Positions 15,220 through 23,467 of a stretch of DNA of 47,287 nucleotides are shown piece after piece. The DNA comes from Contendibacter sp031732755 (GTDB lineage Bacteria; Pseudomonadota; Gammaproteobacteria; Competibacterales; Competibacteraceae). The stretch lies in contig JAVMKI010000008.1 of the NCBI GenBank assembly GCA_031732755.1, positions 1-47,287 of the forward strand, read 5' to 3'. How positions within the stretch are numbered: position 1 is the stretch's first letter; the number at the start of each line of letters is the position of its first letter. The position numbers were made by a program, and so were the translations under genes. The notes beneath the pieces were generated by a model. That model made no database searches and was not told where the DNA came from. It saw only the letters and a program-made list of their open reading frames with translations.

Positions 15220-15999
15220 CTATTTCCAAGAACCCGCCAGGTCATCCACCCAATGGCCTAGATACTCCTTGAACGCCCGGCTTCCATCAGCCAGCGCCTG
15301 GGCGTCGGGCAGCCAACGCAAGGGATGCACGTTGCTTGGAAAACGGATCTCGAAATCGGTCGGCGCCGGAATCACCTCAAGATCGGTCGCGCGAAATAGT
15401 GCTAGCGCGCGCGGCATATGCAACGCCGATGTCACCAACAGAATGCGTCGGGCATTGCGCGCTTGCAACAGCGGCAAGGAATAATCGCGATTTCCCCGGG
15501 TGGTACGGCTGGCGGATTCCTGAAGAATGGCGGTGGCGGGTACGCCCCATTCTTGCAGCAATCCCGCCATGACCAGGGATTCCGATTGCTCGCCGCCGCT
15601 CCAAGGCAACCTGCCACCACTCACCAGTACTTGGGGAGCCTTCCCGGCCCGGTACAGACGGGCGGCGTACCAAACGCGATCGATGGCCGCACCCAAGTCT
15701 GGATCGGGTCGCAGGGGCGGTGCGGCAACCACCGCCACCCCGCCCAACACCACGATGACGTCGGCGGCGGGCAGTTGCTCAAGGGACACTGGCGGATAAC
15801 GCTGTTCGAGCGTGGCGCGCAGCCAGTCGCTGAACACGGGCGTGGACCATAGCCACAGCCAACCAAGCGCAACGCCCAACAGCCACGCGCCGGAACGGCG
15901 CCGCCCACGCCAGAGCAGCATACCGGCGACGGCGGCCAGCAGCAGGGCGGTCAACAGCGGATAGACCAGTTGGCTGAGAATTTTGGTCAGGAGCAGCAT
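15220..15999 (-). CDS. DUF218 / YdcF-ElyC family membrane protein
   Basis: 259 residues. Two N-terminal membrane helices (about 8-30 and 36-55) are followed by a DUF218 domain (about 78-235). It contains a VIVVLGG strand, a VSGG loop, an ESASRTTRGN segment and LLVTSALHMPRALALFR, all typical of the ElyC/SanA/YdcF group. ElyC in E. coli affects envelope lipid-carrier use and peptidoglycan assembly; the biochemical activity of the group is unsettled. A position next to an undecaprenyl-phosphate sugar transferase fits an envelope-precursor role. It may share a transcript with the downstream WecA-like gene, but the 239-bp gap suggests that gene has its own promoter. Confidence 0.85.
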   Translation of the reverse strand: MLLLTKILSQLVYPLLTALLLAAVAGMLLWRGRRRSGAWLLGVALGWLWLWSTPVFSDWLRATLEQRYPPVSLEQLPAADVIVVLGGVAVVAAPPLRPDPDLGAAIDRVWYAARLYRAGKAPQVLVSGGRLPWSGGEQSESLVMAGLLQEWGVPATAILQESASRTTRGNRDYSLPLLQARNARRILLVTSALHMPRALALFRATDLEVIPAPTDFEIRFPSNVHPLRWLPDAQALADGSRAFKEYLGHWVDDLAGSWK

Positions 16000-16047
16000 G
16001 GGAAGCTACCCGTGAGAGCGTTCCCGCGTGGGTTCTCGATTTTCAGC

Positions 16048-17970
16048 TCAACCCCCGCGCAGGATGCGCCGTTCGACCAGATAATTCCACAGCCGCTCCA
16101 CATTAGCCTCAATCGAACTCCGCTCAGTGTCGAGTACCAGTTCCGGCCGTTCCGGCGCTTCGTAAGGTGAATCGATACCGGTGAAATCTCCAATCATCCC
16201 GGCCCGCGCCCGCGCGTACAGTCCCTTGGGATCACGCTGCTCGCAGGTCGTCAACGCGGCGCGCACGTAGACTTCGATGAATTCCCCTTCCGGCGCCAGC
16301 GCCCGCGCCAGCGCCCGGTCGGCGCGGAACGGTGAAATGAAGGCGGTGATCACGATCAGACCGGCATCGACGAACAGCGCCGCCACCTCGCCGACCCGGC
16401 GGATATTTTCGACCCGCTCCACCCGGGAAAAACCCAGGTCTTGGTTCAATCCATGACGGATGTTGTCGCCATCCAACAGATAGCTGTGATAGCCGCGTTG
16501 CAACAACCGCTGTTCCAAGGCGTTGGCGAGAGTGGATTTGCCCGCGCCCGACAGTCCGGTCAGCCAGATCACGCACGGCCGCTGCGCCTTCTGATTGGCG
16601 CGCTGCGTCCGGCTGACCCTGTGTTCATGCCAGACCACGTTGCGCGATTTGTCCACCAACGGTTGGGTCACGGGTCGCACGATCATCCCCGCCCCGACCG
16701 TGACGTTACTGAGCCGGTCGATGAAGATAAACGCCCCCGTTCCTGGGCAAACCTCGTAAGAATCGAAGGGTGCTGGCTGGTTCAGCGTGATCCGGCAATA
16801 GCCGATCTCGTTCAACCCCAGTTCCTCGGCGCGCTGATGTTCCAGGGTGTTCACATCAATCCGGTGATGCAGTTCCGTTGGGGTGGCTGGCAGCACTCGG
16901 GTTCCCAATTTGAGGTCGTACTGACGTCCCGGCAACAGCGGCGCGTCCGCCATCCAGACCACCTTGGCGTCGAAGGTGTCCGCCACCGCTGGCAAACGGT
17001 CGGGGTGGACCAGCAGATCGCCGCGGCTGACATCAATCTCGTCATCCAGGGTCAGGGTCACCGCCTGGCCAGACACGGCTTCGGTCAGATCGCCGGCGGC
17101 GGTCACGATGGTCGCGATGCGCGAGCGTCGGCCCGAAGGCAGCGCCACCACCTCGTCGCCCGGCTGGACTACTCCGGCGGCGACGGTGCCGCAGAACCCG
17201 CGAAAATCCAGATGGGGCCGATTGACATACTGCACCGGAAAGCGGAAATCGCGCAGGTTGCGGTCGGCGGTCACATCCACCTGCTCCAACAATTGCAGCA
17301 AAGTCGGTCCGTCGTACCAGGGCATGGCGGTGGATGGCTGGACGACGTTATCGCCGCGCAACGCCGACACGGGGACGCAATGGACTTCCCCAACTCCCAA
17401 CTGGGCCGCGAATTCCAGATAGTCGCCGCGAATGCGTGCAAACACCGCAGGATCAAAGTCGACCAAGTCCATCTTATTGATCGCCAACACCAGATGGTGG
17501 ATGCCCAACAGCGACACGATGAAGCTGTGGCGGCGAGTTTGCACCTGTACCCCCTTACGGGCGTCCACCAGCAGGATGGCCAGTTGCGCGGTCGAGGCGC
17601 CGGTGGCCATGTTGCGGGTGTACTGCTCGTGGCCAGGGGTGTCGGCGATGATGAACTTGCGTTTTTCGGTGGAGAAATAGCGATAGGCGACATCGATGGT
17701 GATGCCCTGCTCGCGCTCCGCCTGTAAGCCGTCCACCAGCAGCGCCAAATCCAACTCTTCGCCAGTGGTGCCGTATTTGGTGGTGTCGCGGCGCACGGCG
17801 GCGAGTTGATCCTCGTAGATCAACTGGGTGTCGTACAACAACCGGCCGATCAGCGTGCTTTTGCCGTCATCCACGCTACCGCAGGTGATGAAGCGCAACA
17901 GATCCTTGTGTTCGTGGCTCGCCAGATAAGCCTGGATATCGGTTTCGATTAGGGAGGACGCGTGGGACAT
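16048..17970 (-). CDS. cysNC: Bifunctional sulfate adenylyltransferase large subunit / adenylylsulfate kinase (CysNC)
   Basis: 640 residues. The N-terminal GTPase (about 20-440) has GSVDDGKST, DTPGHEQY and NKMD, as in CysN. The C-terminal part (about 450-640) is an APS kinase with Walker A GLSGAGKST, DGDNIRHGLN and FISPFRADR. With CysD it makes APS from sulfate and ATP, driven by GTP hydrolysis, and then phosphorylates APS to PAPS. It lies 3 nt after cysD. Fused CysNC proteins occur both in assimilation and in NodPQ-like sulfation systems. No APS or PAPS reductase and no sulfotransferase is in the window. The location within a polysaccharide region leaves both roles open. Confidence 0.95.
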   Translation of the reverse strand: MSHASSLIETDIQAYLASHEHKDLLRFITCGSVDDGKSTLIGRLLYDTQLIYEDQLAAVRRDTTKYGTTGEELDLALLVDGLQAEREQGITIDVAYRYFSTEKRKFIIADTPGHEQYTRNMATGASTAQLAILLVDARKGVQVQTRRHSFIVSLLGIHHLVLAINKMDLVDFDPAVFARIRGDYLEFAAQLGVGEVHCVPVSALRGDNVVQPSTAMPWYDGPTLLQLLEQVDVTADRNLRDFRFPVQYVNRPHLDFRGFCGTVAAGVVQPGDEVVALPSGRRSRIATIVTAAGDLTEAVSGQAVTLTLDDEIDVSRGDLLVHPDRLPAVADTFDAKVVWMADAPLLPGRQYDLKLGTRVLPATPTELHHRIDVNTLEHQRAEELGLNEIGYCRITLNQPAPFDSYEVCPGTGAFIFIDRLSNVTVGAGMIVRPVTQPLVDKSRNVVWHEHRVSRTQRANQKAQRPCVIWLTGLSGAGKSTLANALEQRLLQRGYHSYLLDGDNIRHGLNQDLGFSRVERVENIRRVGEVAALFVDAGLIVITAFISPFRADRALARALAPEGEFIEVYVRAALTTCEQRDPKGLYARARAGMIGDFTGIDSPYEAPERPELVLDTERSSIEANVERLWNYLVERRILRGG

Positions 17971-17973
17971 GAA

Positions 17974-18870
17974 TTAGAAATACCCTTGACGTTTCTTTTC
18001 TTCCATCGAGCCGGCGGCGTCGTGGTCGATCAACCGACCCTGGCGTTCGGAATGACGAGCCAGCAGCATTTCCTGAATGATTTCCGGTAGCGTGGCCGCG
18101 CGCGAGCGAATCGCGCCCGTCAGTGGATAACAGCCCAGGGTACGAAACCGGACCCATTCCATGGTTGGCGTTTCGCCCGGTTCCAATGGCATCCGTTCGT
18201 CGTCCACCATGATCAGCGTCTCGTCTCGCTCGACCACTGGCCGCTTGGCGGCAAGATAAAGCGGTACGATGGGAATCCGCTCCAGGTAGATATACTGCCA
18301 GACATCCAACTCGGTCCAGTTGGATAGTGGAAACACCCGGATGCTTTCGCCCTTGTGGACCCGGCCGTTGTATAGATTCCACAATTCGGGCCGCTGGTTC
18401 TTGGGGTCCCAGCGGTGGTGGCGGTCACGGAAGGAGTAGACCCGCTCCTTGGCCCGCGACCGCTCCTCATCCCGGCGGGCGCCGCCAAAAGCCGCGTCGA
18501 AGCCATGGCGTTCCAGTGCCTGCTTGAGCGCCTGGGTTTTCATCACATCGGTGTGAACCCGCGAGCCGTGCGTAAAAGGATTGATGCCCTGGCGCAACCC
18601 CTCCTCGTTAATATGGACGATCAACTCCAGGCCCAGTCGCCGCGCCTGTTCGTCGCGAAACCGGATCATATCCCGAAATTTCCAAGTGGTATCGACATGC
18701 AGCAGTGGAAATGGCGGCTTGCCAGGGTAAAACGCTTTCAGCGCCAGATGCAGCATCACCGAGGAATCCTTGCCAATCGAGTACAGCATCACCGGCTTTT
18801 CAAACTCGGCGGCGACCTCGCGGATAATGTGAATACTCTCGGCTTCAAGTTGTTGGAGGTGCGTTTTCAA
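17974..18870 (-). CDS. cysD: Sulfate adenylyltransferase subunit 2 (CysD)
   Basis: 298 residues with a TTG start at 18870. GGAG lies 9 nt upstream, and no in-frame ATG gives a better match to the family N-terminus (THLRQLEAES-like). The ATP-pyrophosphatase motif SIGKDSS and the AFGGARRDEERSRAKER segment are intact, and the C-terminus GSMEEKKRQGYF is the family signature. It is the catalytic subunit of ATP sulfurylase, working with the GTPase half of CysNC encoded immediately downstream. Good promoter boxes precede it (18904-18932). Confidence 0.95.
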   Translation of the reverse strand: MKTHLQQLEAESIHIIREVAAEFEKPVMLYSIGKDSSVMLHLALKAFYPGKPPFPLLHVDTTWKFRDMIRFRDEQARRLGLELIVHINEEGLRQGINPFTHGSRVHTDVMKTQALKQALERHGFDAAFGGARRDEERSRAKERVYSFRDRHHRWDPKNQRPELWNLYNGRVHKGESIRVFPLSNWTELDVWQYIYLERIPIVPLYLAAKRPVVERDETLIMVDDERMPLEPGETPTMEWVRFRTLGCYPLTGAIRSRAATLPEIIQEMLLARHSERQGRLIDHDAAGSMEEKKRQGYF

Positions 18871-18903
18871 CCGCCATTTCTCCAGGAGGGGGACAAGGCC
18901 GGC

Positions 18904-18932
18904 ATTCTAGCGGGCAGCCTCTGGCAAGGCAA
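18904..18932 (-). promoter_or_regulatory. Sigma70 promoter of cysD-cysNC
   Basis: On the minus strand, -35 TTGCCT (18927-18932, 4 of 6) and -10 TAGAAT (18904-18909, 5 of 6) have the ideal 17-bp spacer. The start near 18897 gives a leader of about 27 nt containing the GGAG ribosome-binding site. No CysB or other operator was recognised. Confidence 0.5.
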
Positions 18933-19000
18933 AGTCGAACAATCTGTTTCGCAAAGATTACCCAGGACAAAAAGCGCCTGCCACCGCTAAACTGTCCGCC

Positions 19001-19498
19001 ATGCTGTCTCCTTTCTACTTCCCCATCCACTCCTTCGCACTGGCCCTGCTGTTGGCGATGGGCGGCTGCCAAACGATGCTGGACCCTACCCTATCAGCCG
19101 CCGAACTCGCGGCCTTGACCGAAATCAACACCGCTGTCAACCACCAGGGCCGGTCTTGCCCCACCGATACTTGTCTGGAAAATTGGCCGGACGTTGCCGA
19201 TCTGGAACGGCTCGATTACTGGGATTGCAAAGCTTACGCCGTCGCCAAGGCCGACCGGCTGATTCGCCAGCAGGATTACGCCCCGGCTCGGCTGGAATAC
19301 GTGTTGATCGAAGGATCACCGCTGCGGGTCACCCACACCGCGTTGCTGGTGGACGGTCGCTGGGTGCTGGACAACGGCTTGCGTTGTCAGGTCTGCGCAC
19401 TGGAGCAATTTTCCGCTGGCTTGCGCATCACTGGGCGGTTGCCGGTGACTGAACTACCCTATTTACGCCAGGCGTTGCAGGTCACCCGCCACCGTTAA
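19001..19498 (+). CDS. Transglutaminase-like cysteine protease (BTLCP/DUF920 type), predicted lipoprotein
   Basis: 165 residues. The N-terminus is a hydrophobic signal ending MGGC, with Cys23 as the probable lipidation site. The catalytic triad can be placed as C76 (in DYWDCKAYAVAK), H112 (THTALLV) and D124 (WVLDN), the order known for bacterial transglutaminase-like proteases such as LapG. It is shorter than LapG and lacks an obvious calcium-binding loop. It is divergent from cysD and convergent with the ligase-like gene, 19 bp from its stop. Related small members occur beside exopolysaccharide genes, so a role in processing an envelope or adhesin protein is plausible. The substrate is unknown. 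Confidence 0.8.
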   Translation: MLSPFYFPIHSFALALLLAMGGCQTMLDPTLSAAELAALTEINTAVNHQGRSCPTDTCLENWPDVADLERLDYWDCKAYAVAKADRLIRQQDYAPARLEYVLIEGSPLRVTHTALLVDGRWVLDNGLRCQVCALEQFSAGLRITGRLPVTELPYLRQALQVTRHR

Positions 19499-19517
19499 CC
19501 GTTCGTTTCAGGCTCTC

Positions 19518-21038
19518 TCATCCCGCAAACGGGTTGGCCTGATTTTCTGGCGGAATCGGGGCGACCGGCGGTGGCTGGCTTGCACCTTCGCTGGTTGCTT
19601 CGCGCCGTTGGGAGGAGCGCCGTCGTTCCTCTTCCAACAGTCGATGGAAAAATACCGCCGCGAGGAACGCGACGAACACCGCGTTGGCCGGAATTCGCAA
19701 GTTGAAGTCCACCAAGCTGTGCAACATCATCAACAATAGCGCAATTCCCGCTCCGGCCTGCGCGAATCGGAACGGCGTCCACTCACCGCGCTTCCAAACC
19801 CGTCCCCACTGGCGGAAGTAGAACAGTAGCCAAGCGACGATCAGCACCGCTGCCACCAGCCCACACTCCAACAGCCATTCCAGATAATCATTATGGGCGC
19901 TATTGATGGTTAACCCTGGAAAATCCGCTGGATGAAACCGCCGCATCACCCCTTCGAAAGTCCCCGCGCCGCTACCGAGCGGAAAGAATTCACCAATGGC
20001 CTGCACCGTGGCGTTGAAAATCTTCCAGCGCCCATCCTGCAATGGATCGTGCAGGGTGAACCGGCTCAACACCGGCGCCAGCCCAACCAGACCCGCCAAA
20101 CCCACGCCCACTGCGGTGAACGTACCCATCAACCCGTAAACGTTGCGTCCGCCCAAGCGGTAGGAGAACGTCAAGGTGCACAGCAGAATGCCCAACATCG
20201 CCATGCTGAGACCAGCGCGGGAACGGGTGAAAATCAGTCCCAGTAGAATCGCCAGAGTCACCGCGCCAAACAGCGCCGCCTGATTGATGCGCGCCACGCT
20301 GAACCGGGCCAGCCATTGCCGGAACGTGCGCCCGCGTCGCCCCCGGTGGCCGCTGGCATGGGGAGGGCGACCGTGGCCGATCGTGGCCGCCAACAATGCC
20401 AAGCCTACCGGCAGCGCCATTTCCAGCAAGCCAGCCAGATGATTGCGGTTGATATAAGTACCCGAGGCGCTGTCGCCCATCAAAGCGTTGCCGAACCGAA
20501 ACACGCTGTCTGGCCCATCGCCGTACTGGATCAACCCCAGCAGCGCCTCCACAGTCGCGACGCCCAGGAAAACCAGCGTCAACCGCAACAGATGTGGGGT
20601 AGTTAGACGGATCGCCGCTAAAAATACCGCCAGCGGCGGCAATAAGGCCAGCCAACTAGCCTCGGTCGCTGTCGGGATCAATGAAAGCGCCCGCCAGCCC
20701 AAGTCAGCGCCGTCGCTGGTTTGGCGCAATGCGTCGGCATAGAACGACCGACCTGGCAGATTCGCCCACAGCCCGAACGGCACGGCGAACAATTGCGCTA
20801 GTGGCAGCAGGAACAGCAACGTCAGGAAAATCCACGTTGAACGGGATAACGGCTGCCCTCCAACCGACGGCGACCAGAAGCGCCATGCCAGTAGCGCTAG
20901 CGCCGCCAACTCCATGACCAAGAGTGGCAAGGGCCGGTTGCTTGCCCAAAACAGCGGCGCAAAAGTCAGCAGCGCAACCAACCCGTAAAAAAGAACCGCG
21001 TCGGGGTCAACGACGCGGTTTGGTTTGATATCCCACAT
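19518..21038 (-). CDS. O-antigen ligase / polymerase-like membrane protein (Wzy/RfaL family)
   Basis: 506 residues with about eleven to twelve membrane helices and the Wzy_C-type central region (TRSRAGLSMAMLG, then GSGAGTFEGVMRRF and INSAHNDYLEWLLECG). The H-N-D-x-L-E motif and large periplasmic loop are typical of O-antigen ligases and related glycan polymerases, which move lipid-linked glycans in the periplasm. The first 15 codons are uncertain because a strong terminator-like hairpin with a T-run (20987-21020) lies inside them. The first hydrophobic helix begins near residue 16, so a later start such as the TTG at codon 20 is possible. The disordered tail is rich in Pro and Gln. Confidence 0.88.
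   Translation of the reverse strand: MWDIKPNRVVDPDAVLFYGLVALLTFAPLFWASNRPLPLLVMELAALALLAWRFWSPSVGGQPLSRSTWIFLTLLFLLPLAQLFAVPFGLWANLPGRSFYADALRQTSDGADLGWRALSLIPTATEASWLALLPPLAVFLAAIRLTTPHLLRLTLVFLGVATVEALLGLIQYGDGPDSVFRFGNALMGDSASGTYINRNHLAGLLEMALPVGLALLAATIGHGRPPHASGHRGRRGRTFRQWLARFSVARINQAALFGAVTLAILLGLIFTRSRAGLSMAMLGILLCTLTFSYRLGGRNVYGLMGTFTAVGVGLAGLVGLAPVLSRFTLHDPLQDGRWKIFNATVQAIGEFFPLGSGAGTFEGVMRRFHPADFPGLTINSAHNDYLEWLLECGLVAAVLIVAWLLFYFRQWGRVWKRGEWTPFRFAQAGAGIALLLMMLHSLVDFNLRIPANAVFVAFLAAVFFHRLLEEERRRSSQRREATSEGASQPPPVAPIPPENQANPFAG
20987..21020 (-). terminator. Strong intrinsic terminator / attenuator at the start of the ligase-like gene
   Basis: On the minus strand AACCGCGTCG pairs perfectly with CGACGCGGTT (10 bp, 7-nt loop) and is followed by TTCTTTTTT. 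This is the best rho-independent terminator in the window. It lies 54 nt after the stop of the triplicated FecR-like gene, which it would end, yet it is within the first 18 codons of the annotated ligase-like frame. It may attenuate downstream expression, or the ligase may start further in. Confidence 0.7.
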
Positions 21039-21073
21039 GATTCAAGGAGTTCGACGATCTTCCCTACCGACGG

Positions 21074-22063
21074 TTATCGCGCGGGGCTGGCGGGCCCATT
21101 ATCATTACCTTGCGCGATGGCCGTTCCCAAGGTCACCGCCAGCGCACCGCCCACGATCACGCCACCCACGCCACCAATTCCCACGCCCACGCCACCGGCG
21201 GCGGCACCCACGCCACCGGCACCAGCGGCGGCACCCACGCCACCCATACCCGCGTCAGCCCACAAGCCGCCTGGGCACTTGGTCACTAAGTCTCCGACCC
21301 GTACATTTTCCTTCTCGCCGACGGCGACTGTACAGCCCTTGAAAATCACCGTAACCTTGCCGCCCGATCCAGTGATGATTTGGCTACTGCTCGTAAGGCC
21401 CATGTCGTTCCTCGCCGAGCCTCCATTGACCATGACGGCACCTTGCGGCTTTTTGAGGATAGCGACCTCGTCGTTGAGATCTCCACCACTCGCCAAAACA
21501 ACGCCTGCATTGCACCGCTCCCGCAACGCGCTGACCGTGACTTGCTCTCCTGGTCCCACTTCCACCTCACAGCTCCGAAAAGCCACCTTTACCCCGCTAT
21601 CCTCGCCGGTTACGATCTGATCGTCGCGGCGGGCATCCATATTGCTTCGCACCGGTATTTCATTAGCGGACACGCTGCCTTTCGGATTCTTGAAATCCGC
21701 GATTGGACTCGAGGATGGAGCCTGACCGATCCGCGTGCTCTGGAAGCTGTCCGTGGCGCGAACCTGCGCCTGCCCCAGCCGGCACTGATCCGAGCCCTTC
21801 ACTGCCAGCAAGCTGTTCGCTGGCAGCGTCACGACGCAACCATCCGCATACGCGACCTCCGCGCGACTACCCGAGACCGTAATGACCCGATTACCGGCGT
21901 ATAGTGGCATCCCTTCCTGCGCCAACGCCATGGCACTACCCTGGCTGACAAACACCTTACCCTGAGGCTGCCGCACCACGGCAGTCGGATCCATCGCGCT
22001 GGCGCCAGTGGCATACCCCACCACACATACCGCAAAACCCGCAGTTATATATCGCTTCATCAT
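21074..22063 (-). CDS. Secreted protein with three FecR-like modules, each with a Cys pair, and a glycine-rich tail
   Basis: 329 residues with a GGGGGA ribosome-binding site before two ATGs; the signal peptide ends near residue 23 (TGASA). Three modules of about 65 residues follow (near 29-94, 121-184 and 200-263). Each has a QPQGKV/NPKGSV/KPQGAV start, a central VITV-like strand and a closing pair of cysteines: C76/C94, C165/C184 and C244/C263. The spacing suggests one disulfide per module. The tail (about 271-315) is a Gly/Val/Ala-rich hydrophobic segment resembling a glycine zipper. FecR-like modules are periplasmic sensors or scaffolds; the role here is unknown. It lies in the polysaccharide cluster between the TPR/carbohydrate-binding and ligase-like genes. 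Confidence 0.75.
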   Translation of the reverse strand: MMKRYITAGFAVCVVGYATGASAMDPTAVVRQPQGKVFVSQGSAMALAQEGMPLYAGNRVITVSGSRAEVAYADGCVVTLPANSLLAVKGSDQCRLGQAQVRATDSFQSTRIGQAPSSSPIADFKNPKGSVSANEIPVRSNMDARRDDQIVTGEDSGVKVAFRSCEVEVGPGEQVTVSALRERCNAGVVLASGGDLNDEVAILKKPQGAVMVNGGSARNDMGLTSSSQIITGSGGKVTVIFKGCTVAVGEKENVRVGDLVTKCPGGLWADAGMGGVGAAAGAGGVGAAAGGVGVGIGGVGGVIVGGALAVTLGTAIAQGNDNGPASPAR

Positions 22064-22209
22064 GATCTAATCCCCCGCTTATAGCCGCTGCCTATGGAAG
22101 GTGAGCATTCACCATTGGCCTATCAATAGGATAGATCAATGCTCCTCAAAATTCACCTATCCGAGACAAAATTGTTAAGCGCTAGCCTTGGCGATGCCGT
22201 AAATAGTGG

Positions 22210-23460
22210 TTAGCTCTGGTGGATGATGGCCAGATCGTCGAACCAGACTCCGCCCTGCGCCTCGAAATCCAGATCCACCCGACCATCCAGCTCCAACCGC
22301 AGCAGTTGCACGGGACATCCCTGACCGGGGACCGTAAAATCCACCGTGAATTTCCGCCACTCGTCCGATCCCACGAACGGCTCGCTTTCAGCCAGCAAGG
22401 CACTGGCCCCAACACAGCGCATCCGCCAGCGCAGTCCCCGTTCGGTCTTAAAGCTATCCGTCCGCGCCCGCCCCTGCAAGCGGTAGGATCCCGCATCCAG
22501 AAACAAATACTGGAATACATGCTGAAACCGCACCCGCTCACCGTTGAAGCTAACATGCAGCGCCTTATCGCCACGCGCTCCATAGGTTTCAATGGTCTCG
22601 ACCGTCACTCCTCGGGGTGGCGACATCCGCCAGTCGAATCCCAGTTGGGTGATTGGCGCTTCAAAGCTGCCGTTGTACAAATAGCCCAACACTTTAGTCT
22701 GCTGTTCATCCAGGCCGTTTAACCAAGCCAGGTAAGCTTCCAGCCAGCGGTTTTCCTGCCACAGGCGATTTAGGTACGCCCGTTGTTCGTCCGCGGATGG
22801 CAAATCGCCATTGCGATTACGGTTCTGGTAGAGAAACACCACAGGTTCCGATTGGGTCGCGTTCCTGGCCGCATAGGCGAAGAATCGGTCCCACCATTCG
22901 GGCGGATCAGCTAGCAAGGGCTGCAACAACGGACGAGTGGCCAAATTCTCGGTCAACTGCACCAGCAGCGGAAACAACTGGGCCGATGCCTCCGGCCGGG
23001 TGCGCAACAGCATGCGCCAACGTGCCAGCGCCCGATCCAGCCGTCCCTGCTCCGACCAGAACTGAGCTGAATGGACCAGCGCCGGACTGCGCAGCGGTCC
23101 CAACACATCGGCGATTTCGACCAGTCCCACAGCCGCTGTTTGCCGTCCGGCTTTGACCCACTGGTCAGCCAGCGCCAGGTACGCCAGCGCATCGGTGGGG
23201 TTGGCCCAAACCGCCGCGCGTAACAGGCGCTCTGCTTCGACCGATTCGCTCGCGGCCAACGCCACGCCGCGCTGATATAATGCCAGCGGCTGATCATTGC
23301 GCCAACGCAGCGCGCCGACGGCAGCCTCGGGCGTTTCCTGACTAGCGTAATAGTCGGCCAGGTTGGTCACCAGTGCCCGCCAGGCCAAAAAACCGGCGAT
23401 AAGTGACAATCCCATGCCCTTGAAGACGTTTGTCGCGATTCTCCCATCGCTGAAAATCAT
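22210..23460 (-). CDS. Membrane-anchored TPR protein with C-terminal carbohydrate-binding-like domain
   Basis: 416 residues. One N-terminal membrane helix (about 14-33) is followed by TPR-like helices (about 45-200) and a linker. A beta-rich C-terminal domain (about 265-416) begins NGSFEAP and includes DKALHVSFNG, SYRLQGRARTD and GVWFDDLAI. That pattern resembles the jelly-roll CBM4/CBM9-like fold. It is encoded 7 bp after the J-domain protein gene and 146 bp before the triplicated FecR-like gene. Similar proteins are commonly seen beside O-antigen ligase-like genes in exopolysaccharide loci. I infer a periplasmic scaffold that touches the glycan; there is no direct proof. Confidence 0.7.
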   Translation of the reverse strand: MIFSDGRIATNVFKGMGLSLIAGFLAWRALVTNLADYYASQETPEAAVGALRWRNDQPLALYQRGVALAASESVEAERLLRAAVWANPTDALAYLALADQWVKAGRQTAAVGLVEIADVLGPLRSPALVHSAQFWSEQGRLDRALARWRMLLRTRPEASAQLFPLLVQLTENLATRPLLQPLLADPPEWWDRFFAYAARNATQSEPVVFLYQNRNRNGDLPSADEQRAYLNRLWQENRWLEAYLAWLNGLDEQQTKVLGYLYNGSFEAPITQLGFDWRMSPPRGVTVETIETYGARGDKALHVSFNGERVRFQHVFQYLFLDAGSYRLQGRARTDSFKTERGLRWRMRCVGASALLAESEPFVGSDEWRKFTVDFTVPGQGCPVQLLRLELDGRVDLDFEAQGGVWFDDLAIIHQS

Positions 23461-23467
23461 TATTCGA

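Noticed and set aside
16441..17727. 428-codon plus-strand frame opposite cysNC
   Set aside because: It is antisense to the CysN and CysC motifs, which are fully conserved on the minus strand. Composition is typical of a shadow frame.
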